From contig NZ_KQ236688.1 of the NCBI RefSeq assembly GCF_001183545.1, positions 1,579,149 to 1,643,148 of the forward strand: a stretch of 64,000 nt of DNA. The letters are read 5' to 3'. The translations under genes were made by a program, and so were the position numbers. The stretch comes from Cellvibrio sp. pealriver (GTDB lineage Bacteria; Pseudomonadota; Gammaproteobacteria; Pseudomonadales; Cellvibrionaceae). Positions 8,535 to 18,539 of this stretch are shown here, piece by piece. The notes beneath the pieces are model-generated. The model made no database searches. It saw only the letters and a program-made list of their open reading frames with translations, and was not told the DNA's origin. Each line of letters starts with the position of its first letter. The stretch's first letter is position 1.

Positions 8535-11444
8535 ATGTCAGTTGATTTTCGTTCAGCTTCCCTATCCTTATTGGCCAATCATGACGAATTTGTACAACGT
8601 CATATCGGTCCGGATGCCCAACAAACTGCCGCAATGCTGGCAACGCTGGGCGTCAGCTCAGTCAAGGAGCTGATCGATAAAACAGTGCCGGACAATATCC
8701 GCCTGAAAACCGAACTCAATTTAGGCAGTGCGGTTAGCGAATCAAACGCATTGGCACAGCTCAAAGCTATCGCCAGTAAAAACAAGATATTCAAGAACTA
8801 CATCGGCATGGGCTACCACGACACCCATGTGCCGCTCGTCGTTTTGCGCAACGTATTGGAAAATCCTGGCTGGTACACCGCTTATACCCCCTACCAACCA
8901 GAAATCGCCCAAGGTCGCCTGGAAGCATTGTTGAATTACCAACAAATGATCATCGACCTCACCGGCATGGAAATGGCTAACGCCTCAGTGTTGGACGAAG
9001 GTACCGCTGCCGCCGAAGCCATGGCGATGTGTAAGCGTCAAAACAAAAAGAGCAAATCCGATGTATTTTTTGTAGATGCCGATACCCACCCGCAAACTAT
9101 TGCGGTAGTGAAAACCCGTGCCGAACATTTTGGCTTTGAAGTGACTGTCGCAAAAGCGGATGAACTCGCCAATGGCGATTACTTCGGTGCCCTGCTCTCT
9201 TATCCTGGCTCTAGTGGACAGGTGCGCGATTTGACGGCATTAATTGAAACCGCACACAACAACAATGCACTGGTGACAGTAGCGTCGGATTTGATGTCGC
9301 TGATGCTGCTCAAATCGCCAGGCGCTATGGGTGCTGATGTTGTTGTGGGCACCAGCCAACGTTTTGGTGTGCCTATGGGCTTTGGTGGCCCACACGCCGG
9401 TTTCTTTGCCTTCCGCGATGCCTACAAACGCTCAGCCCCCGGCCGCATTATTGGTGTATCGATTGATGCGCGCGGCAAACAGGCATTGCGCATGGCAATG
9501 CAAACCCGTGAGCAACATATCCGCCGTGAGAAAGCCAACTCCAACATTTGTACCTCACAAGTATTGCTGGCAGTCATGAGTGTGTTCTATGCGATTTATC
9601 ACGGCCCGGATGGCCTGAAACGTATCGCCAACCGCATTCACCGCTTAACTGCGATTACTGCAGCCGCATTAAAAGCAAAAGGTTTCGGTATCGCTAACAA
9701 CCAGTTCTTTGACACCATTACCGTCAACGTGGGCGACAACCAGAAAGCCATTTACCAAGCTGCATTGCATGCCGAAATCAATTTACGTTTGGTAGGCAGT
9801 GATTCATTAGGTATCAGCCTGAATGAAACAACGTCTGCTGCTGATCTGGAAGCATTGCTCGCTGTATTTGGTGTTAGCGGAATTGAATTGGCATCGATTG
9901 ATGAGCAAATTCTCGCCGGAAAAAATATCACTGCGAATAATGCAATCCCAACCGATTTGTTGCGCAGCGATGCGGTACTGACGCACCCCGTGTTCAATAC
10001 CTATCACAGCGAAACCGAAATGTTGCGCTATTTGAAACGATTGGAATCTAAAGATATCGCCCTGAACAACGCGATGATTCCGCTCGGTTCTTGCACCATG
10101 AAATTAAATGCAACCGCCGAAATGATTCCCGTCACCTGGCCGGAATTTGGCAAGCTGCATCCGTTCGCACCAATTGATCAAGCAGAAGGCTACAAACAAT
10201 TATTCGAAGAATTGCAAGAGATGCTCAAAGCCTGTACCGGTTACGATGCTATCAGCTTGCAACCTAACGCCGGTTCACAAGGTGAATACGCAGGCCTTGT
10301 TGCGATCAAAAAATATTTTGAAAGCAAAGGCGAAACCCAGCGCGATATTTGTTTGATCCCTGCATCTGCGCACGGCACCAACCCTGCCTCTGCACAAATG
10401 GTGAGTTATAAAGTTGTAGTAGTTGCCTGCGATAACAAAGGTAACGTTGATCTTGAAGATCTCGCTGCAAAAATCGCAACCTACGACAAACAAATCGCCT
10501 GCATCATGGTGACTTACCCATCCACGCACGGCGTATTTGAAGAAGGCATCACCCAACTGTGCGATATGGTTCATGCAGTAGGTGCCCAAGTGTATATCGA
10601 CGGTGCGAATATGAATGCGCTCGTAGGCGTTGCTGCACCGGGTAAATTCGGTGGCGATGTTTCGCATTTGAATTTACACAAAACTTTTTGTATTCCACAC
10701 GGCGGTGGCGGCCCTGGTATGGGGCCAATTGGTGTCGGCAAACATTTGGAGCCTTTCCTTGCAGCTCACCCGGTGCAAGCGGTTCCAGGTACTGATGTCA
10801 ACAACGGTACTATTTCTGCAGCGCCATGGGGTTCTGCCAGCATCCTTCCGATCAGCTGGATGTATATCAAAATGATGGGCGCGGTTGGTATGCGCCAAGC
10901 GACTGAATTCGCAATGCTCAATGCAAACTATGTGGCGAAAAAATTGGAAGCGGCTTACCCGATTTTATACAAAGGTACCAATGGTTTTGTTGCGCACGAA
11001 TGCCTACTAGATTTGCGCCCGTTAAAAGAAGCCAGTGGCATCAGCGAAGAAGACATCGCCAAGCGCTTGATGGACTTTGGTTTCCACGCCCCTACCATGT
11101 CATTCCCGGTAGCGGGCACACTCATGATTGAGCCAACCGAATCAGAATCCAAAATCGAATTGGATAAGTTTATCGAAGCGATGTTGATTATCCGCAAAGA
11201 AATCGATCAAGTAATCAACGGTGAAATCAGTGTGGAAGCCAGTGCATTGCACAATGCACCGCACACACAAGATGACGTACTGGAAGAAAATTGGACGCGC
11301 GCTTATTCACGCGAAGTTGCTGGCCGCCCCGCCAGCTGGCTGAAAAACCATAAAGTATGGCCTAGCGTAAACCGTATCGATAATGTGTATGGCGATCGCA
11401 ATCTCGTTTGCTCATGCCCAAGTATCGATACATATATGGAATAA
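8535..11444 (+). CDS. gcvP: Glycine dehydrogenase (aminomethyl-transferring), P-protein
   Basis: PLP enzyme that decarboxylates glycine and moves the aminomethyl group to lipoyl-GcvH in the glycine cleavage system. The 969-residue chain is the long homodimer form, with both halves fused. The PLP lysine is K716 in HLNLHKTF, followed by the glycine-rich [15 protein letters not shown]-terminal [14 protein letters not shown] is typical. GAGAG lies 6 nt before ATG. gcvT and gcvH are not adjacent, so the cleavage genes are dispersed here. A strong terminator follows. Confidence 0.97.
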   Translation: MSVDFRSASLSLLANHDEFVQRHIGPDAQQTAAMLATLGVSSVKELIDKTVPDNIRLKTELNLGSAVSESNALAQLKAIASKNKIFKNYIGMGYHDTHVPLVVLRNVLENPGWYTAYTPYQPEIAQGRLEALLNYQQMIIDLTGMEMANASVLDEGTAAAEAMAMCKRQNKKSKSDVFFVDADTHPQTIAVVKTRAEHFGFEVTVAKADELANGDYFGALLSYPGSSGQVRDLTALIETAHNNNALVTVASDLMSLMLLKSPGAMGADVVVGTSQRFGVPMGFGGPHAGFFAFRDAYKRSAPGRIIGVSIDARGKQALRMAMQTREQHIRREKANSNICTSQVLLAVMSVFYAIYHGPDGLKRIANRIHRLTAITAAALKAKGFGIANNQFFDTITVNVGDNQKAIYQAALHAEINLRLVGSDSLGISLNETTSAADLEALLAVFGVSGIELASIDEQILAGKNITANNAIPTDLLRSDAVLTHPVFNTYHSETEMLRYLKRLESKDIALNNAMIPLGSCTMKLNATAEMIPVTWPEFGKLHPFAPIDQAEGYKQLFEELQEMLKACTGYDAISLQPNAGSQGEYAGLVAIKKYFESKGETQRDICLIPASAHGTNPASAQMVSYKVVVVACDNKGNVDLEDLAAKIATYDKQIACIMVTYPSTHGVFEEGITQLCDMVHAVGAQVYIDGANMNALVGVAAPGKFGGDVSHLNLHKTFCIPHGGGGPGMGPIGVGKHLEPFLAAHPVQAVPGTDVNNGTISAAPWGSASILPISWMYIKMMGAVGMRQATEFAMLNANYVAKKLEAAYPILYKGTNGFVAHECLLDLRPLKEASGISEEDIAKRLMDFGFHAPTMSFPVAGTLMIEPTESESKIELDKFIEAMLIIRKEIDQVINGEISVEASALHNAPHTQDDVLEENWTRAYSREVAGRPASWLKNHKVWPSVNRIDNVYGDRNLVCSCPSIDTYME

Positions 11445-11465
11445 ACGCAGTCTCATTTTCACATT

Positions 11466-11500
11466 AAAAAAGGATGCCAGCAAAACTGGCATCCTTTTTT
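11466..11500 (+). terminator. Rho-independent terminator of gcvP
   Basis: GGATGCCAG/CTGGCATCC 9-bp stem with a 5-nt loop, preceded by A6 and followed by T6. Confidence 0.92.
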
Positions 11501-11505
11501 ATTTT

Positions 11506-11550
11506 AAGGGTATTTATTTTAAGGGTATTTATTTTAAGGGTATTTATTTT
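11506..11550. repeat. Three tandem copies of a 15-bp AT-rich unit
   Basis: AAGGGTATTTATTTT is repeated three times without change, directly after the gcvP terminator and before the yqcC stop. Partial copies flank it (ATTTT before, AATG-TTT-like after). It is intergenic and has the look of a slippage microsatellite; no function is evident. Confidence 0.9.
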
Positions 11551-11585
11551 AATGAAATTGACTTTAATGAAGTTTTATTGTTGCT

Positions 11586-11912
11586 TTATTGTTGCGACAA
11601 CAAGGCATCTATTTTTTTCAAATGATCCAGCAACGCAAGCGTAGGCAAACGCATTTCTGAAAAGTAATGCTCTGCCATAGGTGAGACACTACAATTGGAA
11701 GGTAAAGGCGCTTGTTGTTCGATCAACATATACATCTTAGGTAGAAAGATAAATTGCAACCATTGTGGAAAAGTCATGGTATCCACCGCGAAAGGTTGAA
11801 CACTAGCCAAGGCAGACTCTGAAATCATCTCAGCTTCCCACAAGCGCAAGTCGCGCAATTCTTTTTCAATATCCATTAATGTTTCAGCAATTGAAATATG
11901 AAGTTGGCTCAT
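11586..11912 (-). CDS. yqcC: YqcC-family small protein
   Basis: A 108-residue member of the YqcC family (DUF446). The conserved core is visible as QPFAVDTMTFPQWLQFIFLPKM followed by PLPSNCSVSPMAEHYF and an ALLDHLKKIDALL end. The function is unknown; in enterobacteria it sits beside truC. Here it lies 26 nt downstream of dinG on the same strand and may be co-transcribed. The ATG at 11912 is preferred over a TTG 12 nt upstream because only the former begins with family sequence. No strong ribosome site is seen. Confidence 0.82.
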   Translation of the reverse strand: MSQLHISIAETLMDIEKELRDLRLWEAEMISESALASVQPFAVDTMTFPQWLQFIFLPKMYMLIEQQAPLPSNCSVSPMAEHYFSEMRLPTLALLDHLKKIDALLSQQ

Positions 11913-11938
11913 GATGTTAATCAATAAAAGTAGTCATT

Positions 11939-14077
11939 TTATTTATGGACAACATGGGTAAATGGTGGCAAAGAGTTCAGGATCGCCTTGCCATAGCGTT
12001 TGGTAATGATGCGCCTATCAAGCAGACTGATTTTCCCCGTATCTGTTTCAGTGCGCAATAAACGCCCACAGGCCTGGATTAATTTGAGCGATGCATCCGG
12101 CACAGTGATTTCCATAAACGCATTACCGCCACGCGCCTCAACCCATTCCGATAGCGCCGCTTCAATTGGATCGTCCGGTACAGCAAAAGGTAATTTGGCA
12201 ATAATAACGTGCGTGCAATATTTTCCGGGTAAATCCACACCTTCAGCAAAACTTGCCAAACCAAAGAGCACACTGCCCTCACCATCATCGATTCGTTTTT
12301 TATGCTGGGTCAACATTTCCTGCTTGGAGTTATCGCCCTGCACTAAAATAATATCGCGCAGATCTTGCGGCATTTCTTCGAACACATCGAGCATTTGCTT
12401 ACGCGATGAAAAAAGCACAAGCGTACCTTCTGACGAATCAATTAAATTAGGTAAATCATCAATAATGGCCAGCGTGTGTGTATCGGCATTGGTTGCCTCA
12501 ACCGTGCGTGCCGGAATTTCCAATGTGGCTTGTTGGAAATTAAAGGGGCTGGGCACAACCTGATAATTTGAATCTGATGGAGTACCTGCACGCATTTGGA
12601 AACGGTAAAAATTTCCCAATGCGGTTAAGGTGGCCGAGGTTATCACCGCACCGCAGGCTTTTTCCCACAGACTGAACTCCAATGTTTTGGCCGCAAGAAT
12701 GGGGCTGGAACACACTTCAAGATCCATGTTTCCGCTGCTATCCACCGGCGTTAACCAACGGGCTTTCGGTACATTATTCGCCGAATCGGGTGTGGCAAAA
12801 CTTGCCCATAAATCGCGGTTGGCTTCTGCGCGCGATTGCCACGCGCCCAGAATGGGATAATGATTTTCCAGATCAACTTTTGGCACAGGGCAATGCATAT
12901 CTTCCATTGCCTGACTAATTTCATCGATCATTTTTTTCAATAAATCTGTGAGGCGATCAAAACCCTTATACAATTCGACACAAGGCACGAGTAAATCGTG
13001 CGGCACTACTCCACCATCAAAACGGTAATGCGATTGGCGATCATCAAACGCGATCGACTGTGCGAGCGATTCAAATATGGGATACAACTGATCCAAACGC
13101 TGCTTGCAATCGATGAGCGCCGCAGGTAACTGCTCACCAAAGCGATCCACATTTCCGGCACCACTGATAACACCGAGCATAGCGCCAAGCGATTTATTGC
13201 ATTGGTCCAGCCATTTGCTGGTAGAAAGCATGCGGCTGTGATGCGCAAAATGGCTAAGCGCTTTTTGTGGCAAGTGATGTCCTTCATCAAAAACAAAAAT
13301 AGTATCTTCCGGTGCGGGCAATATTGCACCACCACCCAAAGCTAAATCAGCAAGTACTAAATCGTGATTGGTGACAATGCAATCCACCGAGTGCATGGAA
13401 TCGCGCGCTTTAAAAAAACTGCACGCCGATACATTGGAACAGCGACGGCCAGTACACTGACGATGGTCAGTGGTGATAATCTGCCATTCATTTTGTTCCA
13501 ACGCTTGCGGCCAGGTATCGCGTTCGCCATTCCACTTATTGGAAGCCAACGCATCCACCATGGATTCGTAAAGTTTAAAGCTGTGTGCTGATACACTTGG
13601 ATATTCGTCTTCATAAAGCGCGCGTGTTGGATTCAATCCGCTTTGATATTCAGCAATCAAATTATCCAGTTTGCTTAAACACAAATAACGGCCGCGGCCT
13701 TTGGCAAGCGTGAAGGTAAATGACAAACCACTGTTGCGATGCAACTCCGGTAAGTCTTTATTGACGATTTGCTCTTGTAGCGCGACGGTTGCAGTAGAGA
13801 CGACGAGTTTTTTACCCAGCGCTTTGGCCATAACAATAGCGGGCAACAAATAAGCAATGGTTTTTCCTGTACCAGTGCCCGCCTCTACTACACAAATATG
13901 CTTACCTGCATGTTCATCGGGAATGCGATGGTTTTCATCATCCAATGCAATATTGCCGAGTGTTTTTGCAATCTCGGCAATCATCAATTTTTGACCGTAC
14001 CGGGGCTTAAGCCCTTTGCTTTCCAGAAATTGGCTGTATGCGCCTTGAATTTGTTTCTTCAACGCATCAGTTAGCAT
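11939..14077 (-). CDS. dinG: ATP-dependent DNA helicase DinG
   Basis: 5'-3' superfamily 2 iron-sulfur helicase that unwinds R-loops and forked DNA during repair. The 712-residue protein has Walker A EAGTGTGKT (65-73), four cluster cysteines C133, C208, C213 and C219, the DEGH box (264-267), SATLTALG, and the C-terminal motif QACGRLLRTETDTG. Length matches E. coli DinG (716). Its ATG overlaps the stop of the upstream acyltransferase by 7 nt, so the two are translationally linked. No LexA box (CTG-N10-CAG) was found upstream of this gene pair, so SOS control is not supported here. Confidence 0.95.
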   Translation of the reverse strand: MLTDALKKQIQGAYSQFLESKGLKPRYGQKLMIAEIAKTLGNIALDDENHRIPDEHAGKHICVVEAGTGTGKTIAYLLPAIVMAKALGKKLVVSTATVALQEQIVNKDLPELHRNSGLSFTFTLAKGRGRYLCLSKLDNLIAEYQSGLNPTRALYEDEYPSVSAHSFKLYESMVDALASNKWNGERDTWPQALEQNEWQIITTDHRQCTGRRCSNVSACSFFKARDSMHSVDCIVTNHDLVLADLALGGGAILPAPEDTIFVFDEGHHLPQKALSHFAHHSRMLSTSKWLDQCNKSLGAMLGVISGAGNVDRFGEQLPAALIDCKQRLDQLYPIFESLAQSIAFDDRQSHYRFDGGVVPHDLLVPCVELYKGFDRLTDLLKKMIDEISQAMEDMHCPVPKVDLENHYPILGAWQSRAEANRDLWASFATPDSANNVPKARWLTPVDSSGNMDLEVCSSPILAAKTLEFSLWEKACGAVITSATLTALGNFYRFQMRAGTPSDSNYQVVPSPFNFQQATLEIPARTVEATNADTHTLAIIDDLPNLIDSSEGTLVLFSSRKQMLDVFEEMPQDLRDIILVQGDNSKQEMLTQHKKRIDDGEGSVLFGLASFAEGVDLPGKYCTHVIIAKLPFAVPDDPIEAALSEWVEARGGNAFMEITVPDASLKLIQACGRLLRTETDTGKISLLDRRIITKRYGKAILNSLPPFTHVVHK

Positions 14078-15222
14078 TCGGCCAGTTTGCTCACAACGGG
14101 GTTAGCATAAATGCCAAGCGCGATTTCACGCTGTCCGGAAGGAATTGCATTCATACGCACCTCAAATTCAGTGCGCTCAGCAATCAGTTTTGCAGGGTCA
14201 TAAGGCGTATTGTTCGCACCGTAATTAACAGCAGGTGTTTTGCCGTAAACCATTTCATAAGCAATACAATTTGTTGCGTGCAATACATAGTTACCCAGAA
14301 TTTGATGATCCAAGGCAGCAACCAACTCATCTGTATCCTGATAGTCGCCATCCAATACATCGCCAAATGCCAAGTGGATATTACCTTTGTTGCCGGCAAT
14401 TCCCATTGCAATGCTGCGCACGTCTTCATGCTCTTCTTTTTGGTAACTGCCTTCGGTGCGATGCAAATACAGTTCGCGCGCTTTGGCTGCATCACATGGG
14501 TCAAGCTCATAAGAAATGGATACGGGCACAATACGCAATTTTTTGACGTAATCAGCAAGTTCATCTGCTTTAGGCTTATTCAGCATCAACATCCCCAACA
14601 CTGCCGAGTTGGTTTTGTCATTACCGTCTTTGGCACGCCCTTCACGCTGCGCAATCCAAATGCTTGAATTTTCATTCACAATTGAGTGATGAATGTATGC
14701 AGACAAATGCTTTGCTGCTTTTAATTTTTCACGTGGTGCTTTGGCGGAGCGGTTAACAATAAAACTTTTGTTTAAACGCATCAGGTCAGAGGCGAACGGC
14801 TTAGTCAGCAAATTGTCGCCAATCGCAATACGCAAGGTATTACAACCATTGTGGTACAGCACCCAATTCACAAATGCTGGGTCCATCGCAATATCGCGAT
14901 GATTGCTAATAAATAAATACGCGCTGTGCTTGTCCAATTTTTCCAAGCCGGAAAATGTCAGCTCTTTTACACAGGTCTCCATCATGCCTGACATGTATTT
15001 TTCTACTACTGACTGGAACCCTTGCACATCCTGAATTCCTGACAGCTGTTGGGTCAATTTGCTGCGAACTAACGGTTTTAATAACCACCCCAACCAACTA
15101 TGCAATGCGGGAAATTTCAGTCGGGTGACGGCATCGGTAAACTCCTGATCGGCCAGCAAACGATCCAAGGTTGGGCGAACTTCGTCGTCGCGATAAGGGC
15201 GAATATCATCAAATTCAGTCAT
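14071..15222 (-). CDS. PlsC-domain acyltransferase (glycerol/lysophospholipid type)
   Basis: Probably transfers acyl groups to a lysophospholipid or glycerol phosphate at the inner membrane. The 383-residue chain has the acyltransferase core: ISNHRDIAMD with the catalytic His, then SFIVNRSAKAPREK and WIAQREGRAKDG (the EGxR-like substrate loop), and IVPVSISYELDPCD. The usual H-x4-D appears here as H-x5-D, one residue longer. Three starts are possible: TTG 15261, ATG 15234, ATG 15222; the last begins MTEFDDIRPY and is chosen, though no start has a clear ribosome site. The end overlaps the dinG start by 7 nt. Exact substrate unknown. Confidence 0.8.
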   Translation of the reverse strand: MTEFDDIRPYRDDEVRPTLDRLLADQEFTDAVTRLKFPALHSWLGWLLKPLVRSKLTQQLSGIQDVQGFQSVVEKYMSGMMETCVKELTFSGLEKLDKHSAYLFISNHRDIAMDPAFVNWVLYHNGCNTLRIAIGDNLLTKPFASDLMRLNKSFIVNRSAKAPREKLKAAKHLSAYIHHSIVNENSSIWIAQREGRAKDGNDKTNSAVLGMLMLNKPKADELADYVKKLRIVPVSISYELDPCDAAKARELYLHRTEGSYQKEEHEDVRSIAMGIAGNKGNIHLAFGDVLDGDYQDTDELVAALDHQILGNYVLHATNCIAYEMVYGKTPAVNYGANNTPYDPAKLIAERTEFEVRMNAIPSGQREIALGIYANPVVSKLAEC

Positions 15223-15352
15223 AGCGGAGGTCATTACTCGAAGGTGAAACAACACAGACAACCAAGCTCGATCACATACCTGTAAAACAGGCTTGGCATA
15301 CTGGCACTAGCCAGAGAAAATAGGCGCACAAAATACCGAAAAGAGCCCGAAA

Positions 15353-15772
15353 ATGCCACCAAAAACACGGATTCACACCGCCTCTTCATTATGCCCCTGC
15401 GGCTCGCAGAAAACCTATGGCGAGTGCTGCCTGCCTTTTATTGAAGGGCTGCAAGCTCCAGCGAGCGCCGAGCAGCTCATGCGCTCACGCTATAGCGCCC
15501 ATGTTGTGCTGGCGATTGATTATCTTTGGGATACATGGAGCCCGGAGCAACGTTTGCGCTCGTCACCAAAGAATATACAAGCTTGGGCTGAAAGCTGCGA
15601 ATGGATGGGGCTACAGATATTGTCTACTGAAAAAGGAAGCGCAGCAGATGAGGCAGGGATAGTTGAGTTTGTTGCTATTTTCCGTAGCCATGGAGAGCTA
15701 CAGCAACATCATGAGCGCTCGTTGTTCAAAAAAGTATTGGGCAAGTGGCTATATGTCGATTACCAGGAATAA
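15353..15772 (+). CDS. ychJ: YchJ-family protein (UPF0225), SEC-C-like zinc motif
   Basis: A 139-residue YchJ-like protein. The N-terminus has CPCGS and CC (C14, C16, C25, C26), a zinc-binding arrangement like the SEC-C motif of SecA, followed by LMRSRYSAHVV and the NTF2-like fold typical of the family (TWSP, WMGLQIL, VEFVAIFR, HERSLFKK, WLYVDYQE). The biochemical role of YchJ is not established. It is divergent from the dinG operon and stands alone; the 233 nt downstream to the next gene show nothing recognisable. Confidence 0.85.
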   Translation: MPPKTRIHTASSLCPCGSQKTYGECCLPFIEGLQAPASAEQLMRSRYSAHVVLAIDYLWDTWSPEQRLRSSPKNIQAWAESCEWMGLQILSTEKGSAADEAGIVEFVAIFRSHGELQQHHERSLFKKVLGKWLYVDYQE

Positions 15773-16005
15773 GACTACCCGCCAATTTCTTCTGTAAAAC
15801 GTTGTTTGTGATAATGCTACAGAATGTGACATAAGCAGCGATCCGGGCAAAAAAACACCGTTATGCGATTTAGGTATTCGACTCACAACCCATCTCTACT
15901 TACACTGCGCGCCAAGCCATAACGGCTGCCTGAGCGCAGCAAATCCAATAAAAAAGGCTAAACTCATTTTTATTTCTATCGCAAATCAGTATTCATATCA
16001 CGCCT

Positions 16006-17289
16006 ATGAAAATTCTTCTGGTGGAAGACAGTGCAACACTCCGTTATGCCATGCGCAATTACATTATTGATGCTGGCCACGAACCCTTATTGGCGCGCAG
16101 CGGTGAAGAGGCATTACAACTTTTAGAAAATACCCCTGTTGATATGATCATCATGGATGTTGAAATGCCGGGGCTAAATGGTTTTGAAACTACACGTTTG
16201 ATTCGCGAGTGGCTCGCTGGCCACTGGATACCCATTATTTTCGTCACCGGTCTGAATGAGGACGAAGACTATCGCGAAGGGATTGAAGCAGGTGGAGACG
16301 ATTATTTAATCAAGCCTGTGAGTTTTATGATCATAAAGGCGAAAATTCGCGCAATGGAACGCATTGCAGAAATGCGCGATCAATTGAACCAGCTCAACGC
16401 CGAACTGGAAGCATTGAGCCAACTCGACAGCCTGACCCAAATTTATAATCGCCGCACGTTCAATGAACTCGCGCAGCAACAGTGGACGCAGGCAAAACGC
16501 CACCAACAATCGATTAGTGCATTGATGATCGATGTTGATCATTTCAAATTATTTAATGATCACTATGGTCATCCCGCAGGCGATGCCTGTTTAAAGAAAG
16601 TCACGCAAGCAATCAAAAGCTGTTTACACAGAAGCACGGATATTTTGGGGCGCTACGGCGGCGAAGAATTTATTGTGCTGTTGCCCGAGACTGATGCCAA
16701 AGGCGCAATGCGTGTTGCGCAATCCATCAGCGAAGCGCTGGAAACATTGGAACTTCGCCACGATGTTTCTCCCACTAGCCAATTTGTAACTGCCAGTATT
16801 GGCGGCGCTACCTGTTTACGCACCACAGGCCATGATTTGGAAGAGCTAATCAAGAATGCAGACCGTGCACTTTATAAGGCCAAACGTGCCGGGCGAAATC
16901 GCAGCTGGGTAGATGAAGTGGCTACGCACAAAACCCTGTTATTGGCAGATAACAATCCGGATTTACTCAGTTATTTCAGCAACCATTTACAAACCCATTT
17001 TAATTTACTCGTTGCCGACACACAGCGTGAATGTCTGGAGCTTGCCGTAGATTTGCACCCTGATTTAATTTTATTGGGCACAGGTATTGCCAACACTGAA
17101 GCAGGTGCTGAACTGTGTAAAATTTTGGCACGAACCCCAAAAACGGCGAGCATCACGTTATCACTGGTCAGCGAATCGACACGTGTTGATGATATCGAAA
17201 TAGCGAATAATCTCGGTATTGAACATCATCTTAATAAACAGATGACCGGACCAGCACTGCTGAATAAAATCATCCAAATACTGCGTTAG
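16006..17289 (+). CDS. Response-regulator diguanylate cyclase with a degenerate second receiver
   Basis: Makes cyclic di-GMP when its receiver is phosphorylated. Domains in 427 residues: REC (about 1-120) with phospho-acceptor D51 and K103; a short coiled linker (122-140); GGDEF domain (about 140-300) with an intact GGEEF active site (218-222) and the inhibitory-site RSTD (209-212), five residues before it; then a REC-like domain (about 310-427) in which the acceptor Asp of the DLILL strand is Gly (ILLGTG). So the first REC is active-looking, catalysis and product inhibition are intact, and the last domain is a pseudo-receiver. No sensor kinase is adjacent. No clear ribosome site precedes the ATG. 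Confidence 0.92.
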   Translation: MKILLVEDSATLRYAMRNYIIDAGHEPLLARSGEEALQLLENTPVDMIIMDVEMPGLNGFETTRLIREWLAGHWIPIIFVTGLNEDEDYREGIEAGGDDYLIKPVSFMIIKAKIRAMERIAEMRDQLNQLNAELEALSQLDSLTQIYNRRTFNELAQQQWTQAKRHQQSISALMIDVDHFKLFNDHYGHPAGDACLKKVTQAIKSCLHRSTDILGRYGGEEFIVLLPETDAKGAMRVAQSISEALETLELRHDVSPTSQFVTASIGGATCLRTTGHDLEELIKNADRALYKAKRAGRNRSWVDEVATHKTLLLADNNPDLLSYFSNHLQTHFNLLVADTQRECLELAVDLHPDLILLGTGIANTEAGAELCKILARTPKTASITLSLVSESTRVDDIEIANNLGIEHHLNKQMTGPALLNKIIQILR

Positions 17290-17314
17290 CAGTCTACATC
17301 GGGTAATCACTCAC

Positions 17315-17379
17315 AAATACTATGCAATAAAAAATCCGCTGGCACTGGGTGCGAGCGGATTTTTTATTGCATAGTATTT
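17315..17379. terminator. Bidirectional terminator with 26-bp perfect arms
   Basis: Arms at 17315-17340 and 17354-17379 pair perfectly around a 13-nt loop; each strand has an AATCCGCT/AGCGGATT core with a T6 run. It separates the convergent cyclase and pyrB. The stem is unusually long for a terminator. Confidence 0.92.
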
Positions 17380-17387
17380 AATGAATT

Positions 17388-18404
17388 TTATTTGGAACGC
17401 AGCGAGTTATACCAATTAACATCGCGCGAAAATTTATCAACCTGATCTGCCACATCCAACACCAACGCAAACAAAGCCATGCGCACCAACACTCCATTAT
17501 CCGTTTGGCGGAAAATAGCCAAATTAGGGTTTGCATTTAAATCGTTATCCAGTTCATTCGCATCAGCGCGAGAGTCACGCGGCAGTGGATGCATGATCAC
17601 TGTGTTTGGTTCGCAATATTGCGTGTAGATCGATTGGTTCAAACGGAAGCGGCCGCGATACAAATCAGCTTCGTCTTTACTCGCAAAACGTTCTTCCTGA
17701 ATGCGGGTGGAATAAGCAATATCGATACTGCCAATACTTTTGTGCAAGTCATCCGTAATCACCACAGAGTGCCCTGCTTTACGTAAATCTTCCACAATAT
17801 ATTCTGGCATCGCCAGTTCTTTGGGAGAGACCAAAGTCAAACTGATATTGTTAAATACACACAATAATTTGCACAGCGAATGCACAGTGCGTCCATGTTT
17901 TAAATCACCAATCATCGCAATACGCAAACCATCAATGGTGCGATTTTTTGAGCGCAGCTCTTTGCGGATGGTATACAAATCCAGCAAAGCTTGAGTAGGA
18001 TGCTCATTAGCTCCATCACCACCGTTGATGACCGGAACACGGCTGCCCTCGGCGAATTCAGCCACAGAGCCGGATTGCGGATGGCGCATGCAAATAACAT
18101 CGCTGTAACCCGAGAGCACGCGCGCAGTATCGAACAAAGACTCACCTTTCGTCAGGGATGAACTTTCAAACCCGGTTGTTTCCCTGACATTTCCGCCCAA
18201 CAAATTAAACGCTGAGCCGAAACTCACCCGGGTGCGGGTACTAGGCTCGAAAAACATATTCCCCAGAATGGCCCCTTCCAATACTCGCGTCACTTTGCGG
18301 CGTAAAGCATAGGGCTCCATGGCATCTGCCACATCAAAAATGCGCTGGATATCAGCACGTTCAAACTGGGTAATAGAGAGAATATGTGCGCCGGTAAAAT
18401 TCAC
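17388..18404 (-). CDS. pyrB: Aspartate carbamoyltransferase, catalytic chain
   Basis: Condenses carbamoyl phosphate and aspartate in pyrimidine synthesis. The 338-residue protein has the carbamoyl-phosphate loop FEPSTRTR, the SLTKGES loop, HPTQALLDLYT and the aspartate-side HPLPRD. It starts at GTG (18404) with AAGGAA 7 nt upstream. No regulatory subunit (pyrI) or pyrC-like gene is adjacent. It lies alone, convergent with the cyclase gene. Confidence 0.96.
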   Translation of the reverse strand: MNFTGAHILSITQFERADIQRIFDVADAMEPYALRRKVTRVLEGAILGNMFFEPSTRTRVSFGSAFNLLGGNVRETTGFESSSLTKGESLFDTARVLSGYSDVICMRHPQSGSVAEFAEGSRVPVINGGDGANEHPTQALLDLYTIRKELRSKNRTIDGLRIAMIGDLKHGRTVHSLCKLLCVFNNISLTLVSPKELAMPEYIVEDLRKAGHSVVITDDLHKSIGSIDIAYSTRIQEERFASKDEADLYRGRFRLNQSIYTQYCEPNTVIMHPLPRDSRADANELDNDLNANPNLAIFRQTDNGVLVRMALFALVLDVADQVDKFSRDVNWYNSLRSK

Positions 18405-18539
18405 AAGAATTCCTTAGCGGAGACCGCTGGCCAGGAAAGGCATTAGCCCGAGGAAGAAAACAAACGAGTAAGCAATAAAACGGGCGACATTTTAGCGGCA
18501 GAGTGAGGCGATACCAACGGCATCGACGAAAAAAAACAC

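Noticed and set aside
11383..11625. 80-residue plus-strand frame with KGIYF repeats
   Set aside because: It is created by the 15-bp tandem repeat and overlaps gcvP and the terminator; no start signal.
15270..15320. LexA box for dinG
   Set aside because: CTGT-N3-ACAG and CTG-N8-CAG palindromes occur but do not have the CTG-N10-CAG spacing needed by LexA.
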